DNA of 18,497 nucleotides, from NCBI GenBank assembly GCA_036259835.1, contig DATABA010000015.1, positions 1-18,497 of the forward strand. Reading direction: 5' to 3'. Source of the DNA: JALYGK01 sp036259835. GTDB taxonomy: Bacteria; Actinomycetota; UBA4738. Below, one piece after another: positions 7,738-16,068 of the stretch; within the stretch, counting starts at the first letter, position 1, and each line of letters begins with the position of its first letter. The position numbers were made by a program, and so were the translations under genes. The notes below the pieces were generated by a model. The model searched no databases and had not been told where the DNA came from. It saw only the letters and a list, made by a program, of their open reading frames with translations.

Positions 7738-8069
7738 CGACTCCCCTCCACCACTGACGGGTCCTCGATGAACTCGAGTCGCTTGTCCAGAAGCGCGATC
7801 AGGAACACGCGATGAACGGGCTCCGGTCCGGGGATCAACGCGAACCGCCTCGACTCTCGGCGGGAACGCAGGTCGGCCTCCAGCACGACCCGGAGGCCAG
7901 AGGAGTCCATGAAGTTCAGTCCGCGTAGGTCGAGCACCAGCGCCGAGGGCCGGCGCTGCTCGACGGCTTTGAGCTGCTTCTCCACGTCGGGAACTTCGGA
8001 GATGTCCAGCTCGCCTGCCAGCGCGACGATCGCCGCCCCGTTGCGTTCGCTCACCTTGACGTCGAGCAT
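7734..8069 (-). CDS. STAS-domain anti-anti-sigma factor (RsbV/SpoIIAA-like)
   Basis: This 111-residue protein is a single STAS domain. When dephosphorylated, this class binds the RsbW-like kinase and frees the sigma factor. The core motif 'LDLRGLNFMDSSGLRVV' (46-62) holds the phosphorylation site; by comparison with SpoIIAA the modified residue should be the second serine of D55-S56-S57-G58. ATG 8069 has GAGG 8 bases upstream, located within the stop region of the phosphatase gene, from which it is separated by 5 bases. Its stop overlaps the kinase start by 3 bases. The order phosphatase, STAS, kinase fits a self-contained partner-switching relay. The C-terminal half ('FALIPGPEPVHRVFLIALLDKRLEFIED') is typical of actinobacterial STAS proteins. 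Confidence 0.9.
   Translation of the reverse strand: MLDVKVSERNGAAIVALAGELDISEVPDVEKQLKAVEQRRPSALVLDLRGLNFMDSSGLRVVLEADLRSRRESRRFALIPGPEPVHRVFLIALLDKRLEFIEDPSVVEGSR
7741..7749 (-). promoter_or_regulatory. Ribosome binding site that fixes the TTG start of the anti-sigma kinase
   Basis: Read on the minus strand, GGAGGGGAG lies just upstream of TTG 7737, with the GGAGG core 7 bases from the start codon. It sits within the last codons of the STAS gene. It is the main reason for preferring the non-ATG start and the overlapping TTGA arrangement. Confidence 0.6.
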
Positions 8070-8074
8070 CGCGG

Positions 8075-9796
8075 CTACCTCGTTTCCCTCGAGTCCGCCG
8101 GCAAGACTCGCACAACGAGCAACGCGACGTCGTCCTGGAGCGGCTGACCGTTTCCGCTCATGACGGCTCGCTCGAGGGAAGCAGCGATCGACGCGGCATC
8201 CAGCCCGGCAGAAGACGCCAAAGCATCCTCGATGCCCTTTCGTCCAAGGCGACCCTCGGGGCCATGTTGATCGGTCAGGCCGTCCGTGTAGAGGACCAGG
8301 GCGTCTCCCGGACGAAGCCGGCCGGCCCGGTCGGCTAGCTCAGGGTCGGGAAAGATTCCCAGGAGCGTCCCTTCGGCGCCGACGGCCTCCACGGCGCCGT
8401 CCGCGCGAAGGATCATCGGCAACGGGTGGCCCGCGCAACACACATCCAGGGCGATTCCACCATGGGCCGACTTCATCCGCACGTACGCCACTGTGCAGAA
8501 CGTGTGGTCCGTTCGCTGCTGAAGAACCGCGTCGTTCAGCGTCTGCAGGATGCGGCTCGGTCTGCTCTCCTCCGCGGCGGCGGCCCGGATGGTGTGACGG
8601 GCGAGACCGGTCACGGAGGCGGCGTCCGGTCCCTTCCCACAGACATCGCCGATCACGACGGCCCAGGTCCTCCCGGTACTTGGGAAGACGTCGTAGAAAT
8701 CTCCTCCAACCTCGAACGCCTCACCGGCAGGCCTGTAGAGCGACGCCAGCTCGACACCCGGTACTGAAGGGAGCTTCGGCGGAAGCAGGCTTTGCTGCAG
8801 TGTACGGGCCACGTAGCTTCGCTCCTCGAACAGTCTGGCGTTGTCCACCGCGATTGCGGCCCGCCTCGCCAGGTCCTCGGCCAGCTGAAGATCGGACTCG
8901 TCGTATAGGTGGTCGGATTCGGCCGAGATGAACGAGATCACACCGAGGGCCTTCCCCCGGGCGATCATCGGGACCGACATAGCCGATCTCAAGTTCAGTT
9001 CCCGAAGCAGCCGGAGATGCTCCTCGTCTTTGGCCGCTGCCTGGAGCATCGACTCGGGGATTTCTCGAATGAGCTGGGATTGGCCCGAACGAAGGACCGC
9101 GTGCACTCCATATGGGGAATCCGGGTCCGGCGGATAGCGCTCCGCGAGCGCCTTCGCCTGCTCGACCTTCGTTGGGTCGACATGGGCCACCGCAAGCTGA
9201 CTGACCGTTCCGTCGTCCTCCCTGATGCTCACGGCGCACCAGTCGGCAAGCCTCGGTACGGCGAGGCGGGCAACCGTGGTCAGCGTTTCGTGAAAGTCGA
9301 GCGATTTCGCCAGGACCGAGCTGGCCTCGGCCAGGAACCGTTGCCGTTCTTCCGCCCGCCGAAGGCGTTCCTCGAGCCGCTTGCGTTCGCTGATCTCCCG
9401 GATGAAGCCGGCGAAGAACGGGGGACCGGGGACGTTCACCCGAATGACGGCAAGCTCGACCGGAATCTCCGTTCCGTCCGAGCGCATGCCGGTCAGCTCC
9501 AGCCGTTTCCCCAGCACCGGCGCCTCACCGGTCTCGAAGTACCGTCGCAGGCCATCCCAGTGCCGTTGGCGAAGCGACGGAGGAATGATCGTCTCGGCCA
9601 GGTACCGCCCGACGACGTCCTCTCGCTTGTAACCGAACGTCCGCTCTGCGGCCGGATTGAAGTCAAGGATCCGGCCCTCGTGGTCCATGTAGATGATGCA
9701 GTCGAGGGCTGCCTTGAAGATCGCCGTCTTGCGGGCCAGCTCGAGCTCCACGCCCTCCAACTCGCGGTTTTGCTCAGCGAGATTTGTACTGTCCAT
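8075..9796 (-). CDS. PAS-GAF-PP2C (SpoIIE/RsbU-type) serine phosphatase
   Basis: This 573-residue soluble protein is a sensor phosphatase expected to dephosphorylate the STAS protein encoded just downstream. Domains: a short coiled N-terminus; PAS (about 22-140, 'ALDCIIYMDHEGRILDFNPAAERTFGY' and 'GFIREISERKRLEERLRR'); GAF (about 165-330, 'RSAMSVPMIARGKALGVISFISAES'); and a PP2C/SpoIIE catalytic domain (about 345-565). Metal-binding motifs are present: 'GGDFYD' with Asp366 and Asp369, 'IGDVCGKG' with Asp384, 'YTDGLTD', and 'QDDVALLVV' with Asp555-Asp556. The linker 'VARTLQQSLLPPKLP' is the usual entry to such phosphatase domains. ATG 9796 has no obvious ribosome binding site. It is first in its operon and divergent from the transglycosylase across 82 bases. 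The PAS and GAF ligands are unknown. Confidence 0.92.
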   Translation of the reverse strand: MDSTNLAEQNRELEGVELELARKTAIFKAALDCIIYMDHEGRILDFNPAAERTFGYKREDVVGRYLAETIIPPSLRQRHWDGLRRYFETGEAPVLGKRLELTGMRSDGTEIPVELAVIRVNVPGPPFFAGFIREISERKRLEERLRRAEERQRFLAEASSVLAKSLDFHETLTTVARLAVPRLADWCAVSIREDDGTVSQLAVAHVDPTKVEQAKALAERYPPDPDSPYGVHAVLRSGQSQLIREIPESMLQAAAKDEEHLRLLRELNLRSAMSVPMIARGKALGVISFISAESDHLYDESDLQLAEDLARRAAIAVDNARLFEERSYVARTLQQSLLPPKLPSVPGVELASLYRPAGEAFEVGGDFYDVFPSTGRTWAVVIGDVCGKGPDAASVTGLARHTIRAAAAEESRPSRILQTLNDAVLQQRTDHTFCTVAYVRMKSAHGGIALDVCCAGHPLPMILRADGAVEAVGAEGTLLGIFPDPELADRAGRLRPGDALVLYTDGLTDQHGPEGRLGRKGIEDALASSAGLDAASIAASLERAVMSGNGQPLQDDVALLVVRVLPADSRETR

Positions 9797-9878
9797 TGCT
9801 ATTAAGAACGGATTGAAGAGGGCGGGAACTGAGTGATCGGCACGAAAACAATCGTCTCACAAGTACGCTGTCATTCGA

Positions 9879-10835
9879 ATGAGATTCGTCGCGGGTCTCC
9901 TGGCAGCATCCGTGCTGGCGGTTGCGTGTGGCCAGGAAGCTCGCACGGCGCCCTCGCCGGAAGCCCCGCCGCCTTCCTCGGCCGCGCCGACCGTCGTTCC
10001 CGAGCCGACCCCGACGCTGCTGCCGAGCCCGTCGGTTTCGCCGGTTCCTCCGCAGGAGAAGGCGTTCGTGCCTCGCCCGAACGCCGCGCTCCCACGATCC
10101 GCCGATCGGCTGGCTCGGGCCCTGGCAAAGGTCACCCGGGCACTCCGCACATCGGTCACCCGATGGATCCGAGACGGCGACATCAACGACAGGCCGCCTC
10201 GGCGCGTGGTCTTACAGGCGCTCTACCAGCAGCGGATCTACCGGGTGCTGATGAGGGACGAGCGACTCGCCCGGCGGACATTTGCGAACCTCCCGGCCAG
10301 GTTCCGGCCGGGGGCGCGGGCCAATGTGGCGGCCGGGTCGAGGCTCCTTTCTCTGGTGACTCCGATCAGCCGGCCGACCACGTTCAAGACCGGCCCGGCC
10401 AAGCCCGCGGGGACGCTGCTTCGCTGGTTCCGGGAGGCGGAGCGACGCTTCGACGTGGCTTGGGAGGTACTGGCGGCCGTCATGTACGTGGAGTCGAAGT
10501 TCGGAAAGGTGAAGTCCACGAGCACGGCCGGAGCGCAGGGACCGATGCAGTTTCTTCCCTCGACATGGGAGCAGTACGGGATGGGAGGAGACATTCAAGA
10601 CCCGCACGACGCGATCCTTGGCGCCGCCAACTACCTGCACGCCTCCGGCGCGCCGGGAGACTATCGACGGGCGCTGTTCGCCTACAACCGCTCGATGGCG
10701 TACGTGGACGCAGTTCTCATCCACGCGAACGAGATACGAAAGGACAGACGCAACTATTTCATCTATTACAACTGGCAGGTCTTCGTGGTGACCACGAAAG
10801 GCGACAAGCGGCTCACCGGCCCCGACCTGGACTGA
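9879..10835 (+). CDS. Lytic transglycosylase-like lipoprotein (SLT domain)
   Basis: This 318-residue exported protein likely cleaves peptidoglycan glycan strands outside the membrane. The N-terminus is a lipoprotein signal: basic start 'MR', hydrophobic core, then 'LAVAC' with the lipidated Cys17. A Pro/Ser/Thr-rich linker (about 22-57) could span the wall, followed by a basic helical region and an SLT-type transglycosylase domain (about 185-300). Domain motifs are 'AVMYVESKFGKVKSTSTAGAQGPMQFLPSTWEQYG', with the predicted catalytic acid Glu205, and 'DPHDAILGAANYLHASGAPGDYRRALFAYNRS'. ATG 9879 has only a weak ribosome binding site. The gene stands alone: it is divergent from the phosphatase operon, and about 290 bases without a convincing gene follow it. 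Confidence 0.88.
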   Translation: MRFVAGLLAASVLAVACGQEARTAPSPEAPPPSSAAPTVVPEPTPTLLPSPSVSPVPPQEKAFVPRPNAALPRSADRLARALAKVTRALRTSVTRWIRDGDINDRPPRRVVLQALYQQRIYRVLMRDERLARRTFANLPARFRPGARANVAAGSRLLSLVTPISRPTTFKTGPAKPAGTLLRWFREAERRFDVAWEVLAAVMYVESKFGKVKSTSTAGAQGPMQFLPSTWEQYGMGGDIQDPHDAILGAANYLHASGAPGDYRRALFAYNRSMAYVDAVLIHANEIRKDRRNYFIYYNWQVFVVTTKGDKRLTGPDLD

Positions 10836-11126
10836 TTGCATCGATGGATTTCGGCCGGGCGATCATCGTGGAAGCCCTCCGGTCGCTCGAGCTCGAACCG
10901 TCCCATCATCGGTCCGGGCGCGTACTGCCACTTTCCACCTCGAGAGCCGATGCAGCATGCTCCCGCGGGTGATGAACCATGCCTTTTCGTGACCCTGTTC
11001 CACGGGCCGTTCGACGTCCATCCCATCGACGGCTGAGCGAAAACAAACTTTCGCTTCCTTTCGTCTAAGACGTCGAACTATTCTTTGGCGGCCGGAGTGG
11101 GACCGCGGTGGCTCGGCACCACAGCG
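10836..11126. other. Non-coding gap between the transglycosylase and SulP genes
   Basis: This 291-base stretch holds no gene I can support. Short open frames exist (a 66-codon TTG frame and a minus-strand frame), but they resemble no known protein and lack ribosome binding sites. The only structure noted is a small hairpin at 11037-11054, GCGAAA / TTTCGC around a 6-base loop, followed by a pyrimidine-rich TTCCTTT run. It could be a weak terminator or part of the SulP leader. The last 90 bases are less GC-rich than the surroundings, as expected for a promoter region. Confidence 0.45.
11037..11054 (+). terminator. Candidate weak hairpin before the SulP gene
   Basis: A perfect 6-bp inverted repeat, GCGAAA and TTTCGC, has a 6-base loop and is followed by TTCCTTTCG. 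The stem is short and the trailing T-run is interrupted, so it is at best a weak terminator for the upstream lipoprotein gene, 200 bases after its stop. Confidence 0.2.
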
Positions 11127-13301
11127 ATGAGCGGAGGCGACGTGTCGGAGCAGCGACGATCGCAGCAGGTTCTCTCTTGGGTCGCCGCCGGTGCCGCGAT
11201 TGGTGCGGTCGAGGTGGTTCTTGCTGTTTGCTTCGCGGCGCTGGTGTTCGGTGGGTACCTCGAGGACTTCCTGGCCGACGGCATCGGGCTCTACCTGGTC
11301 GCTTGCTCGTTAACACTCGGAATCCTGGCGTGGCGGGGTGGCAACCGAGGTGTTCTGGGCAGCGTGCAGGACGCGGCGGCTGCAGTTCTCGCCGTCATCG
11401 CGGTGGAGACTGCTCTCGACGCGTTCGGCAGCCTCTACCGGGCGTTCCTGACCGTGGTGGCGGCCACCCTCATCGTGACGCTCCTGACCGGCGTGACCTT
11501 CCTTCTCCTCGGCCGGTACAAGTTGGGGAACCTGGTTCGGTACGTGCCGTATCCGGTCGTTGGGGGATTCCTCGCCGGAACCGGGTGGCTGCTGTTCAGG
11601 GGAGGAATCGGTGTGGCGGGAAGCATCACCGTGGACATCGCCCACTTCCGGCAACTGATTACGTCCTACGAGCTGGTTCGCTGGGTTCCCGCCGTCGCCT
11701 TCGGCGTGATCCTCCTCCTTCTTACCCGGCGTGTGAAACGGTCCCTCGTAATTCCGGCCGTGATCGGTACGGGGTTCGTCCTGTTTTTTGCCGGAATGCT
11801 CGCCACGGGGTCATCGATGGACGAGGCCCTGGAGGGCGGATGGATGCTTGGTCCATTCCTTTTTCCGTCGCCGAACTTGTTCCAGCCGTGGCCCCTGCGA
11901 GCGGTTCCAGGTGCTGACTGGTCCGCCGTCGTTGGTCAGGCAGCCGGGATCGCGACGGCAATCTTCGTCGCCGTGATCGCGACGCTCTTCAACGTGAGCG
12001 GTATCGAGCTGCTGCTTCGGACGGACCTCGACTCGAACCGGGAGCTGAAGGATGCCGGGATGGTCAACGTCGCGTCGGCTCCCTTCGGGGGGATTCCCGC
12101 CTACCACGCCCTCGTCCTCACCTCCCTGGCGCAGCAGATGAAGGTGAACGTTCGGGCCGCCGGTTTGATTGCCGCGGTGGTCCCGCTCGGTGCGGTGTTC
12201 TTCGGCGGGGAGCTCATTCAATACATCCCACGAATGATCGTGGGGGGCGTGCTCGTCTTCGTTGGTCTTGCGTTCCTGGTGGAGTGGGTGATCGACGTCC
12301 GCCGATCGCTGCCCCGTGGCGAATACATCATCGTGCTGGCGATCCTCGTGACGATCGCCGCTCGCGGGTTCCTCCCCGGAATCGCCGTGGGGCTGGTCGC
12401 GGCGGTCCTGTTGTTCGCCCTCAACTACAGCCGAATCCAGTTGATCAACGAGGTGGAGTTCGGCTCGACCTATCGGAGCAATGTCGACCGGCCGCCGCAG
12501 GAGCGGCGAACCCTCCAGGGCATGGCGGACCGTGTCCAGATCCTGCGCGTGAATGGGTTCGTGTTCTTCGGGACCGCGAGCGGGCTGCTGGAGCGGATCC
12601 GCAAGCGGATCGAAGCTGGGCCGCTGCGGTTCCTGGTCATCGATCTTAGGCGTGTCACGGGGATGGATTCTTCGGCGGTGATGTCGTTCCGGAAGGCCGC
12701 TCAGCTCGCTGAAGCGAACCAGTTTCAACTTGTGTTGACCGGCGTTCCCGATCGAATCCGCCAGCAGTTGGAACAAGGCGGCGTCGTCGAGTCAGAGGTG
12801 GTCCGTTTCGACGCGGACCTGGATCGTGGACTGCAACGGTGTGAGGACGGGCTGCTCCGGGACGCTGCACAAGCGGCGCCGGCCGACGCGCCGGAAACGC
12901 TGGACGGACTGCTTCCCCGGCTGTCGCCATATCTCGAACGTAGGGAAATACCCGAGGGGATGGTTCTGATCCGGCAGGGAGACGCGGCCGGCGATCTCTT
13001 CGTGCTGGAGTCTGGCCGCCTCGCCACCGAGGTCAGCACGAGCGACGGATCGCGGATGCGCATGCGGTCCATGCGCTCAGGCGTCGTGGTGGGGGAGATA
13101 GGCCTGTACATGGGGACGCGGAGGACCGCGGACGTCGTCGCGGAAACCCCGAGCGTCGTTTTGAGGCTCAGCCGTGAGTCGATCGAGCGTATGGAGGCTC
13201 AGGACCCCGCGCTTGCCGCTGCGCTGCATCGATGGCTGGCCACAACGCTCGCCGACCGGCTGAGCGACACGATGCGCGCTTTCGAAGGGATGTCCGACTA
13301 G
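11127..13301 (+). CDS. SulP-family anion transporter with C-terminal STAS and cyclic-nucleotide-binding-like domains
   Basis: From ATG 11127 this is a 724-residue inner-membrane transporter. The first roughly 450 residues are hydrophobic multi-span SulP/SLC26-type sequence, with 'YVPYPVVGGFLAGTGWLLF', 'FNVSGIELLLRTDLDSNRELKDAGMVN' and 'GGIPAYHALVLTSLA'. A STAS domain follows (about 465-585, 'LVIDLRRVTGMDSSAVMSF', Asp514-Ser515-Ser516). The last roughly 130 residues resemble a Crp-type cyclic-nucleotide-binding domain: 'RREIPEGMVLIRQGDAAGDLFVLESGRL', then a binding-cassette-like 'GEIGLYMGTRRTADV' starting at Gly656-Glu657. The substrate could be sulfate, bicarbonate or another anion. The frame is open from TTG 11085; ATG 11127 has a poor ribosome binding site, while GTG 11142 has GGAGG only 4 bases upstream and is a credible alternative. 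Confidence 0.9.
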   Translation: MSGGDVSEQRRSQQVLSWVAAGAAIGAVEVVLAVCFAALVFGGYLEDFLADGIGLYLVACSLTLGILAWRGGNRGVLGSVQDAAAAVLAVIAVETALDAFGSLYRAFLTVVAATLIVTLLTGVTFLLLGRYKLGNLVRYVPYPVVGGFLAGTGWLLFRGGIGVAGSITVDIAHFRQLITSYELVRWVPAVAFGVILLLLTRRVKRSLVIPAVIGTGFVLFFAGMLATGSSMDEALEGGWMLGPFLFPSPNLFQPWPLRAVPGADWSAVVGQAAGIATAIFVAVIATLFNVSGIELLLRTDLDSNRELKDAGMVNVASAPFGGIPAYHALVLTSLAQQMKVNVRAAGLIAAVVPLGAVFFGGELIQYIPRMIVGGVLVFVGLAFLVEWVIDVRRSLPRGEYIIVLAILVTIAARGFLPGIAVGLVAAVLLFALNYSRIQLINEVEFGSTYRSNVDRPPQERRTLQGMADRVQILRVNGFVFFGTASGLLERIRKRIEAGPLRFLVIDLRRVTGMDSSAVMSFRKAAQLAEANQFQLVLTGVPDRIRQQLEQGGVVESEVVRFDADLDRGLQRCEDGLLRDAAQAAPADAPETLDGLLPRLSPYLERREIPEGMVLIRQGDAAGDLFVLESGRLATEVSTSDGSRMRMRSMRSGVVVGEIGLYMGTRRTADVVAETPSVVLRLSRESIERMEAQDPALAAALHRWLATTLADRLSDTMRAFEGMSD

Positions 13302-13384
13302 TTCGCCCAAATGATCCGTCTGGGTTATTCCGCGGGAAACGCTCGCGGGCTCTAATCGCCTGGCTCGCTGATGGGGGGAACATC

Positions 13385-14110
13385 ATGCGTCGCCCGCTTC
13401 GGTCCATCGTTCCGCTCGGTTTTTTCGGCGTCGTTGTCGCCCTGATCGCCCAGGTAGGCGAAGCGGCGCCTTCCTCTGGTTCCACGTCGTCGTGTCCGCT
13501 GCCTCCAACCGACCTCTGCACGGACCACAAGTTTCTTCGAGGGAAATGGGCGAGCGGCCCCATCGTCTATTACGTGAACGAGACGGACGCCCCGGCGGGG
13601 TTCTCGCAAGCCGTCCAGGCCGGGTTCGAACTATGGGAATCGGAGATCAAATCTGAGCACGTCGAGGCGGTCTACCCCGGTGACCGCTCGACCATCGACT
13701 TCCAGTACGGCGGAACCACGACCCGCTCGCCGGCGAGACTGGGAGACGGCTTCAACGTCGTGGGGTTCTCGCAGACGAACGCGTGGTGCGAACACTGCGC
13801 CTGGGTCTCCCGGGAGATAAAAGGCGGCAAGATCGTCGAAGCCGACATTCAGTGGGCCACGTCGCTGGGGGTCCCATCGGACGTCTTCATGACAGACGTC
13901 ACGTGCCCCACGCTCGACTGCAACAAGTACGACATCCACAGCATCGCGGCACACGAGGTGGGCCACGTCCTCGGCCTTGCGCACGTGGACGCGGAAGCGG
14001 ACCAGCAGTTGGTGATGCATCCGAGCACGAAACGCAATGAGATCCAGGATCGGACGCTGGGGGCAGGGGATGTTCTCGGGCTCCGGACCTTGTATCCCGC
14101 GACGGCCTAG
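13385..14110 (+). CDS. Secreted matrixin-type zinc metalloprotease
   Basis: This 241-residue protein is predicted to be exported and to cut proteins outside the cell. The N-terminus 'MRRPLRSIVPLGFFGVVVALIAQVGEAAP' looks like a Sec signal peptide with cleavage likely after 'GEA'. The zinc motif 'HEVGHVLGLAHVD' starts at His190 (Glu191 catalytic; His190, His194 and His200 ligands), followed by a Met-turn-like 'VMHPS', both typical of M10 matrixins and metzincins. The mature part has about six cysteines ('SCPLPPTDLC', 'WCEHC', 'TCPTLDC') that could form disulfides. There is no obvious cysteine-switch propeptide and no C-terminal hemopexin domain. ATG 13385 follows a GGGGGGA purine run. A TCTAAT about 35 bases upstream could be a -10 element, without a clear -35. 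The substrate is unknown. Confidence 0.85.
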   Translation: MRRPLRSIVPLGFFGVVVALIAQVGEAAPSSGSTSSCPLPPTDLCTDHKFLRGKWASGPIVYYVNETDAPAGFSQAVQAGFELWESEIKSEHVEAVYPGDRSTIDFQYGGTTTRSPARLGDGFNVVGFSQTNAWCEHCAWVSREIKGGKIVEADIQWATSLGVPSDVFMTDVTCPTLDCNKYDIHSIAAHEVGHVLGLAHVDAEADQQLVMHPSTKRNEIQDRTLGAGDVLGLRTLYPATA

Positions 14111-14150
14111 CCTCGCATCTCGTCGACGGGTCGAAGGCCACGGCTCTCGG

Positions 14151-14222
<72 letters not shown>

Positions 14223-14321
14223 GTGGACCGTCTGGAATAAGGGCCCGGACGTCCAAATGGTATCAACGGCCGTTGCCCCCTCGGTACGTGAGCCGGCCGT
14301 AAGATCCGCGAAACTCGATCA

Positions 14322-16010
14322 ATGATTCAGGACACGCTCTCGCGCGCCATCGTGGAGGCGCTCTCCGACGCCTCCAAAGAGCTCGGGCTGGATCGCGAAA
14401 CGCTCCCACAGCCGGAGATCACTCGGCCGCGCCTAAAGGAACACGGGGACTGGTCGACAAACGTGGCGTTGGTGCTCGCCCCGCGGACCGGCCGCCCTCC
14501 ACGACAGGTCGCTGACGCCCTCGCACGGCGCCTTCAAGAGAACCCCCTGTTCGTGAAGATCGAGGTCGCGGGTCCTGGCTTCATCAACCTCTTCCTCGAC
14601 AACAGCTGGCTCTACGACGTGCTTACCGAAATCGTGCAGAAAGGACACGGTTTCGGGCGAAGAGCACAGTCGAGAGGAGAACGAATCCAGGTCGAGTTCG
14701 TCTCGGCCAACCCGACGGGCCCCCTGCACGTGGGAACCGCCCGAAACGCCGCGATCGGCGACTCCCTCGCCAACGGGCTTGGGGCCGCCGGGTACGAAGT
14801 TGAACGCGAGTACTACTGGAACGACACGGGGACGCAAGTCGAACTGTTCGCGGCGTCGCTCGAAGCTCGGTACCTGGAGCAGTTCGGGATCGAAGCGGAG
14901 ATCCCCGAGGGCGGCTACCAGGGGTCGTATCTCATCGAGGTGGCTCGCGCCATCGTCGAGTCCGTTGGCGACCGCCTGGTCCACGAAGACCCCGAGGCAC
15001 GCCGCGACTTCCTCCGCGACGAGGGCCATCGCCGCATGCTCGCGCGGATCGAAGCCACGCTGGCGGAGTTCGGCGTGCGGTTCGACTCCTGGGTCACCGA
15101 GGGATGGCTCGTTCATGAAGGGCTGGTGACCCAAGCCGTCGAGCGGCTACGCGAGGCGGGGTACGTGTACGAATCCGAGGGAGCGACATGGTTCCGGTCC
15201 ACCAGCTTCCGCGACGACAAGGACCGGGTCCTGATTCGCCAAACCGGCGAACCGACCTATTTCGCGAAGGACTGCGCCTACTTGCTTCACAAGGTGAAGC
15301 GTGGCTTCGACCGAATGGTGTACGTCTGGGGGGCCGACCACCACGGCGACGTCAAACGGATGAAGGGAGCGGCCGAGGCGCTCGGGATTCGGCCGGATCG
15401 CGTCCAGATCCTGCTGTATCAGCTTGTGTCGTTCTACCGCGGTGGGGAGCCCGTCCGGATGAGCAAGCGGACCGGCGATGTCGTCAGCCTCGACGAACTG
15501 CTGGAGGAAGTCGGCCCCGACGCCGCTCGGTATTCGCTGCTAACCCGGTCACCGGATTCGCCGCTCGACTTCGACATCGAGGCGGTGAAGCGGCAGAGCC
15601 TGGACAACCCCGTGTACTACGTGCAGTACGCCCATGCCCGCATTTCGAGCCTCTTGCGAGTCGCGGGGGAGCAAGGGGTTGCGGTTCGGCCGCTCCCGGA
15701 CGTTTCGCTCGAGGAGCTCACACACGAAGCTGAGCTCGACCTCATCAGGCGGCTGAGTGAATGGCCCGAAGTCATCGAGATGGTCGCGGAGGCGCTCGCT
15801 CCTCATCGGCTGACGAAATACGCGGAGCAGCTGGCAGCGGACTTTCATCGGTTCTACACGGAGTGCCGGGTCGTCACCGATGACCTGGACCTCACGCAGG
15901 CGCGTCTCTCGCTGTGTTTGGCGACGAAGACGGTCGTCGCCAGCGCTCTCGACCTTATCGGGGTGAGCGCTCCCGAATCGATGGAGCGGCTCGACGACGG
16001 CGAGGCCTGA
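14322..16010 (+). CDS. argS: Arginyl-tRNA synthetase
   Basis: This 562-residue class I synthetase attaches arginine to tRNA-Arg in the cytosol. It has the N-terminal additional domain (about 1-110, 'HGDWSTNVALVLA' and 'VAGPGFINLFLD'), then the catalytic core with the HIGH-type signature 'ANPTGPLHVGTARN' (His136 starts HVGT). Further along are 'YYWNDTGTQVELFAASLEARY', 'YVWGADHHGDVKRMKGA' and the KMSKS-equivalent 'RMSKRTGD' (Met380). The C-terminal anticodon-binding domain (about 440-562) has 'NPVYYVQYAHARISSLLR' and ends 'GVSAPESMERLDDGEA', close to the usual RM ending. Length is normal for the family. ATG 14322 lacks a clear ribosome binding site. The start lies 99 bases from the divergently oriented tRNA-Arg gene, whose product it should charge. 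Confidence 0.97.
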   Translation: MIQDTLSRAIVEALSDASKELGLDRETLPQPEITRPRLKEHGDWSTNVALVLAPRTGRPPRQVADALARRLQENPLFVKIEVAGPGFINLFLDNSWLYDVLTEIVQKGHGFGRRAQSRGERIQVEFVSANPTGPLHVGTARNAAIGDSLANGLGAAGYEVEREYYWNDTGTQVELFAASLEARYLEQFGIEAEIPEGGYQGSYLIEVARAIVESVGDRLVHEDPEARRDFLRDEGHRRMLARIEATLAEFGVRFDSWVTEGWLVHEGLVTQAVERLREAGYVYESEGATWFRSTSFRDDKDRVLIRQTGEPTYFAKDCAYLLHKVKRGFDRMVYVWGADHHGDVKRMKGAAEALGIRPDRVQILLYQLVSFYRGGEPVRMSKRTGDVVSLDELLEEVGPDAARYSLLTRSPDSPLDFDIEAVKRQSLDNPVYYVQYAHARISSLLRVAGEQGVAVRPLPDVSLEELTHEAELDLIRRLSEWPEVIEMVAEALAPHRLTKYAEQLAADFHRFYTECRVVTDDLDLTQARLSLCLATKTVVASALDLIGVSAPESMERLDDGEA

Positions 16011-16068
16011 AGCACAGCGAGTCAAGGGAGGCGGGGCATAGCACGAATCCCTGTGGTGATGAATGTCA

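Noticed and set aside
7357..8115. Extended form of the anti-sigma kinase running through the STAS gene (252 codons)
   Set aside because: The kinase domain begins right after the STAS stop, and a good ribosome binding site precedes TTG 7737. The extension is Arg/Gly-rich and out of frame with the clear STAS gene.
10836..11036. 66-codon TTG open frame after the transglycosylase
   Set aside because: No ribosome binding site, no resemblance to any family I recognise, and it is one of several overlapping short frames on both strands.
11811..12776. Minus-strand open frame (321 codons) opposite the SulP gene
   Set aside because: His/Arg/Asp-rich composition with no family resemblance; it lies wholly inside the transporter gene and is a codon-bias shadow.
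13232..14110. Longer matrixin start inside the SulP gene
   Set aside because: It would place 51 Arg-rich residues before an evident signal peptide; ATG 13385 has a purine-rich ribosome binding site and gives a normal Sec leader.
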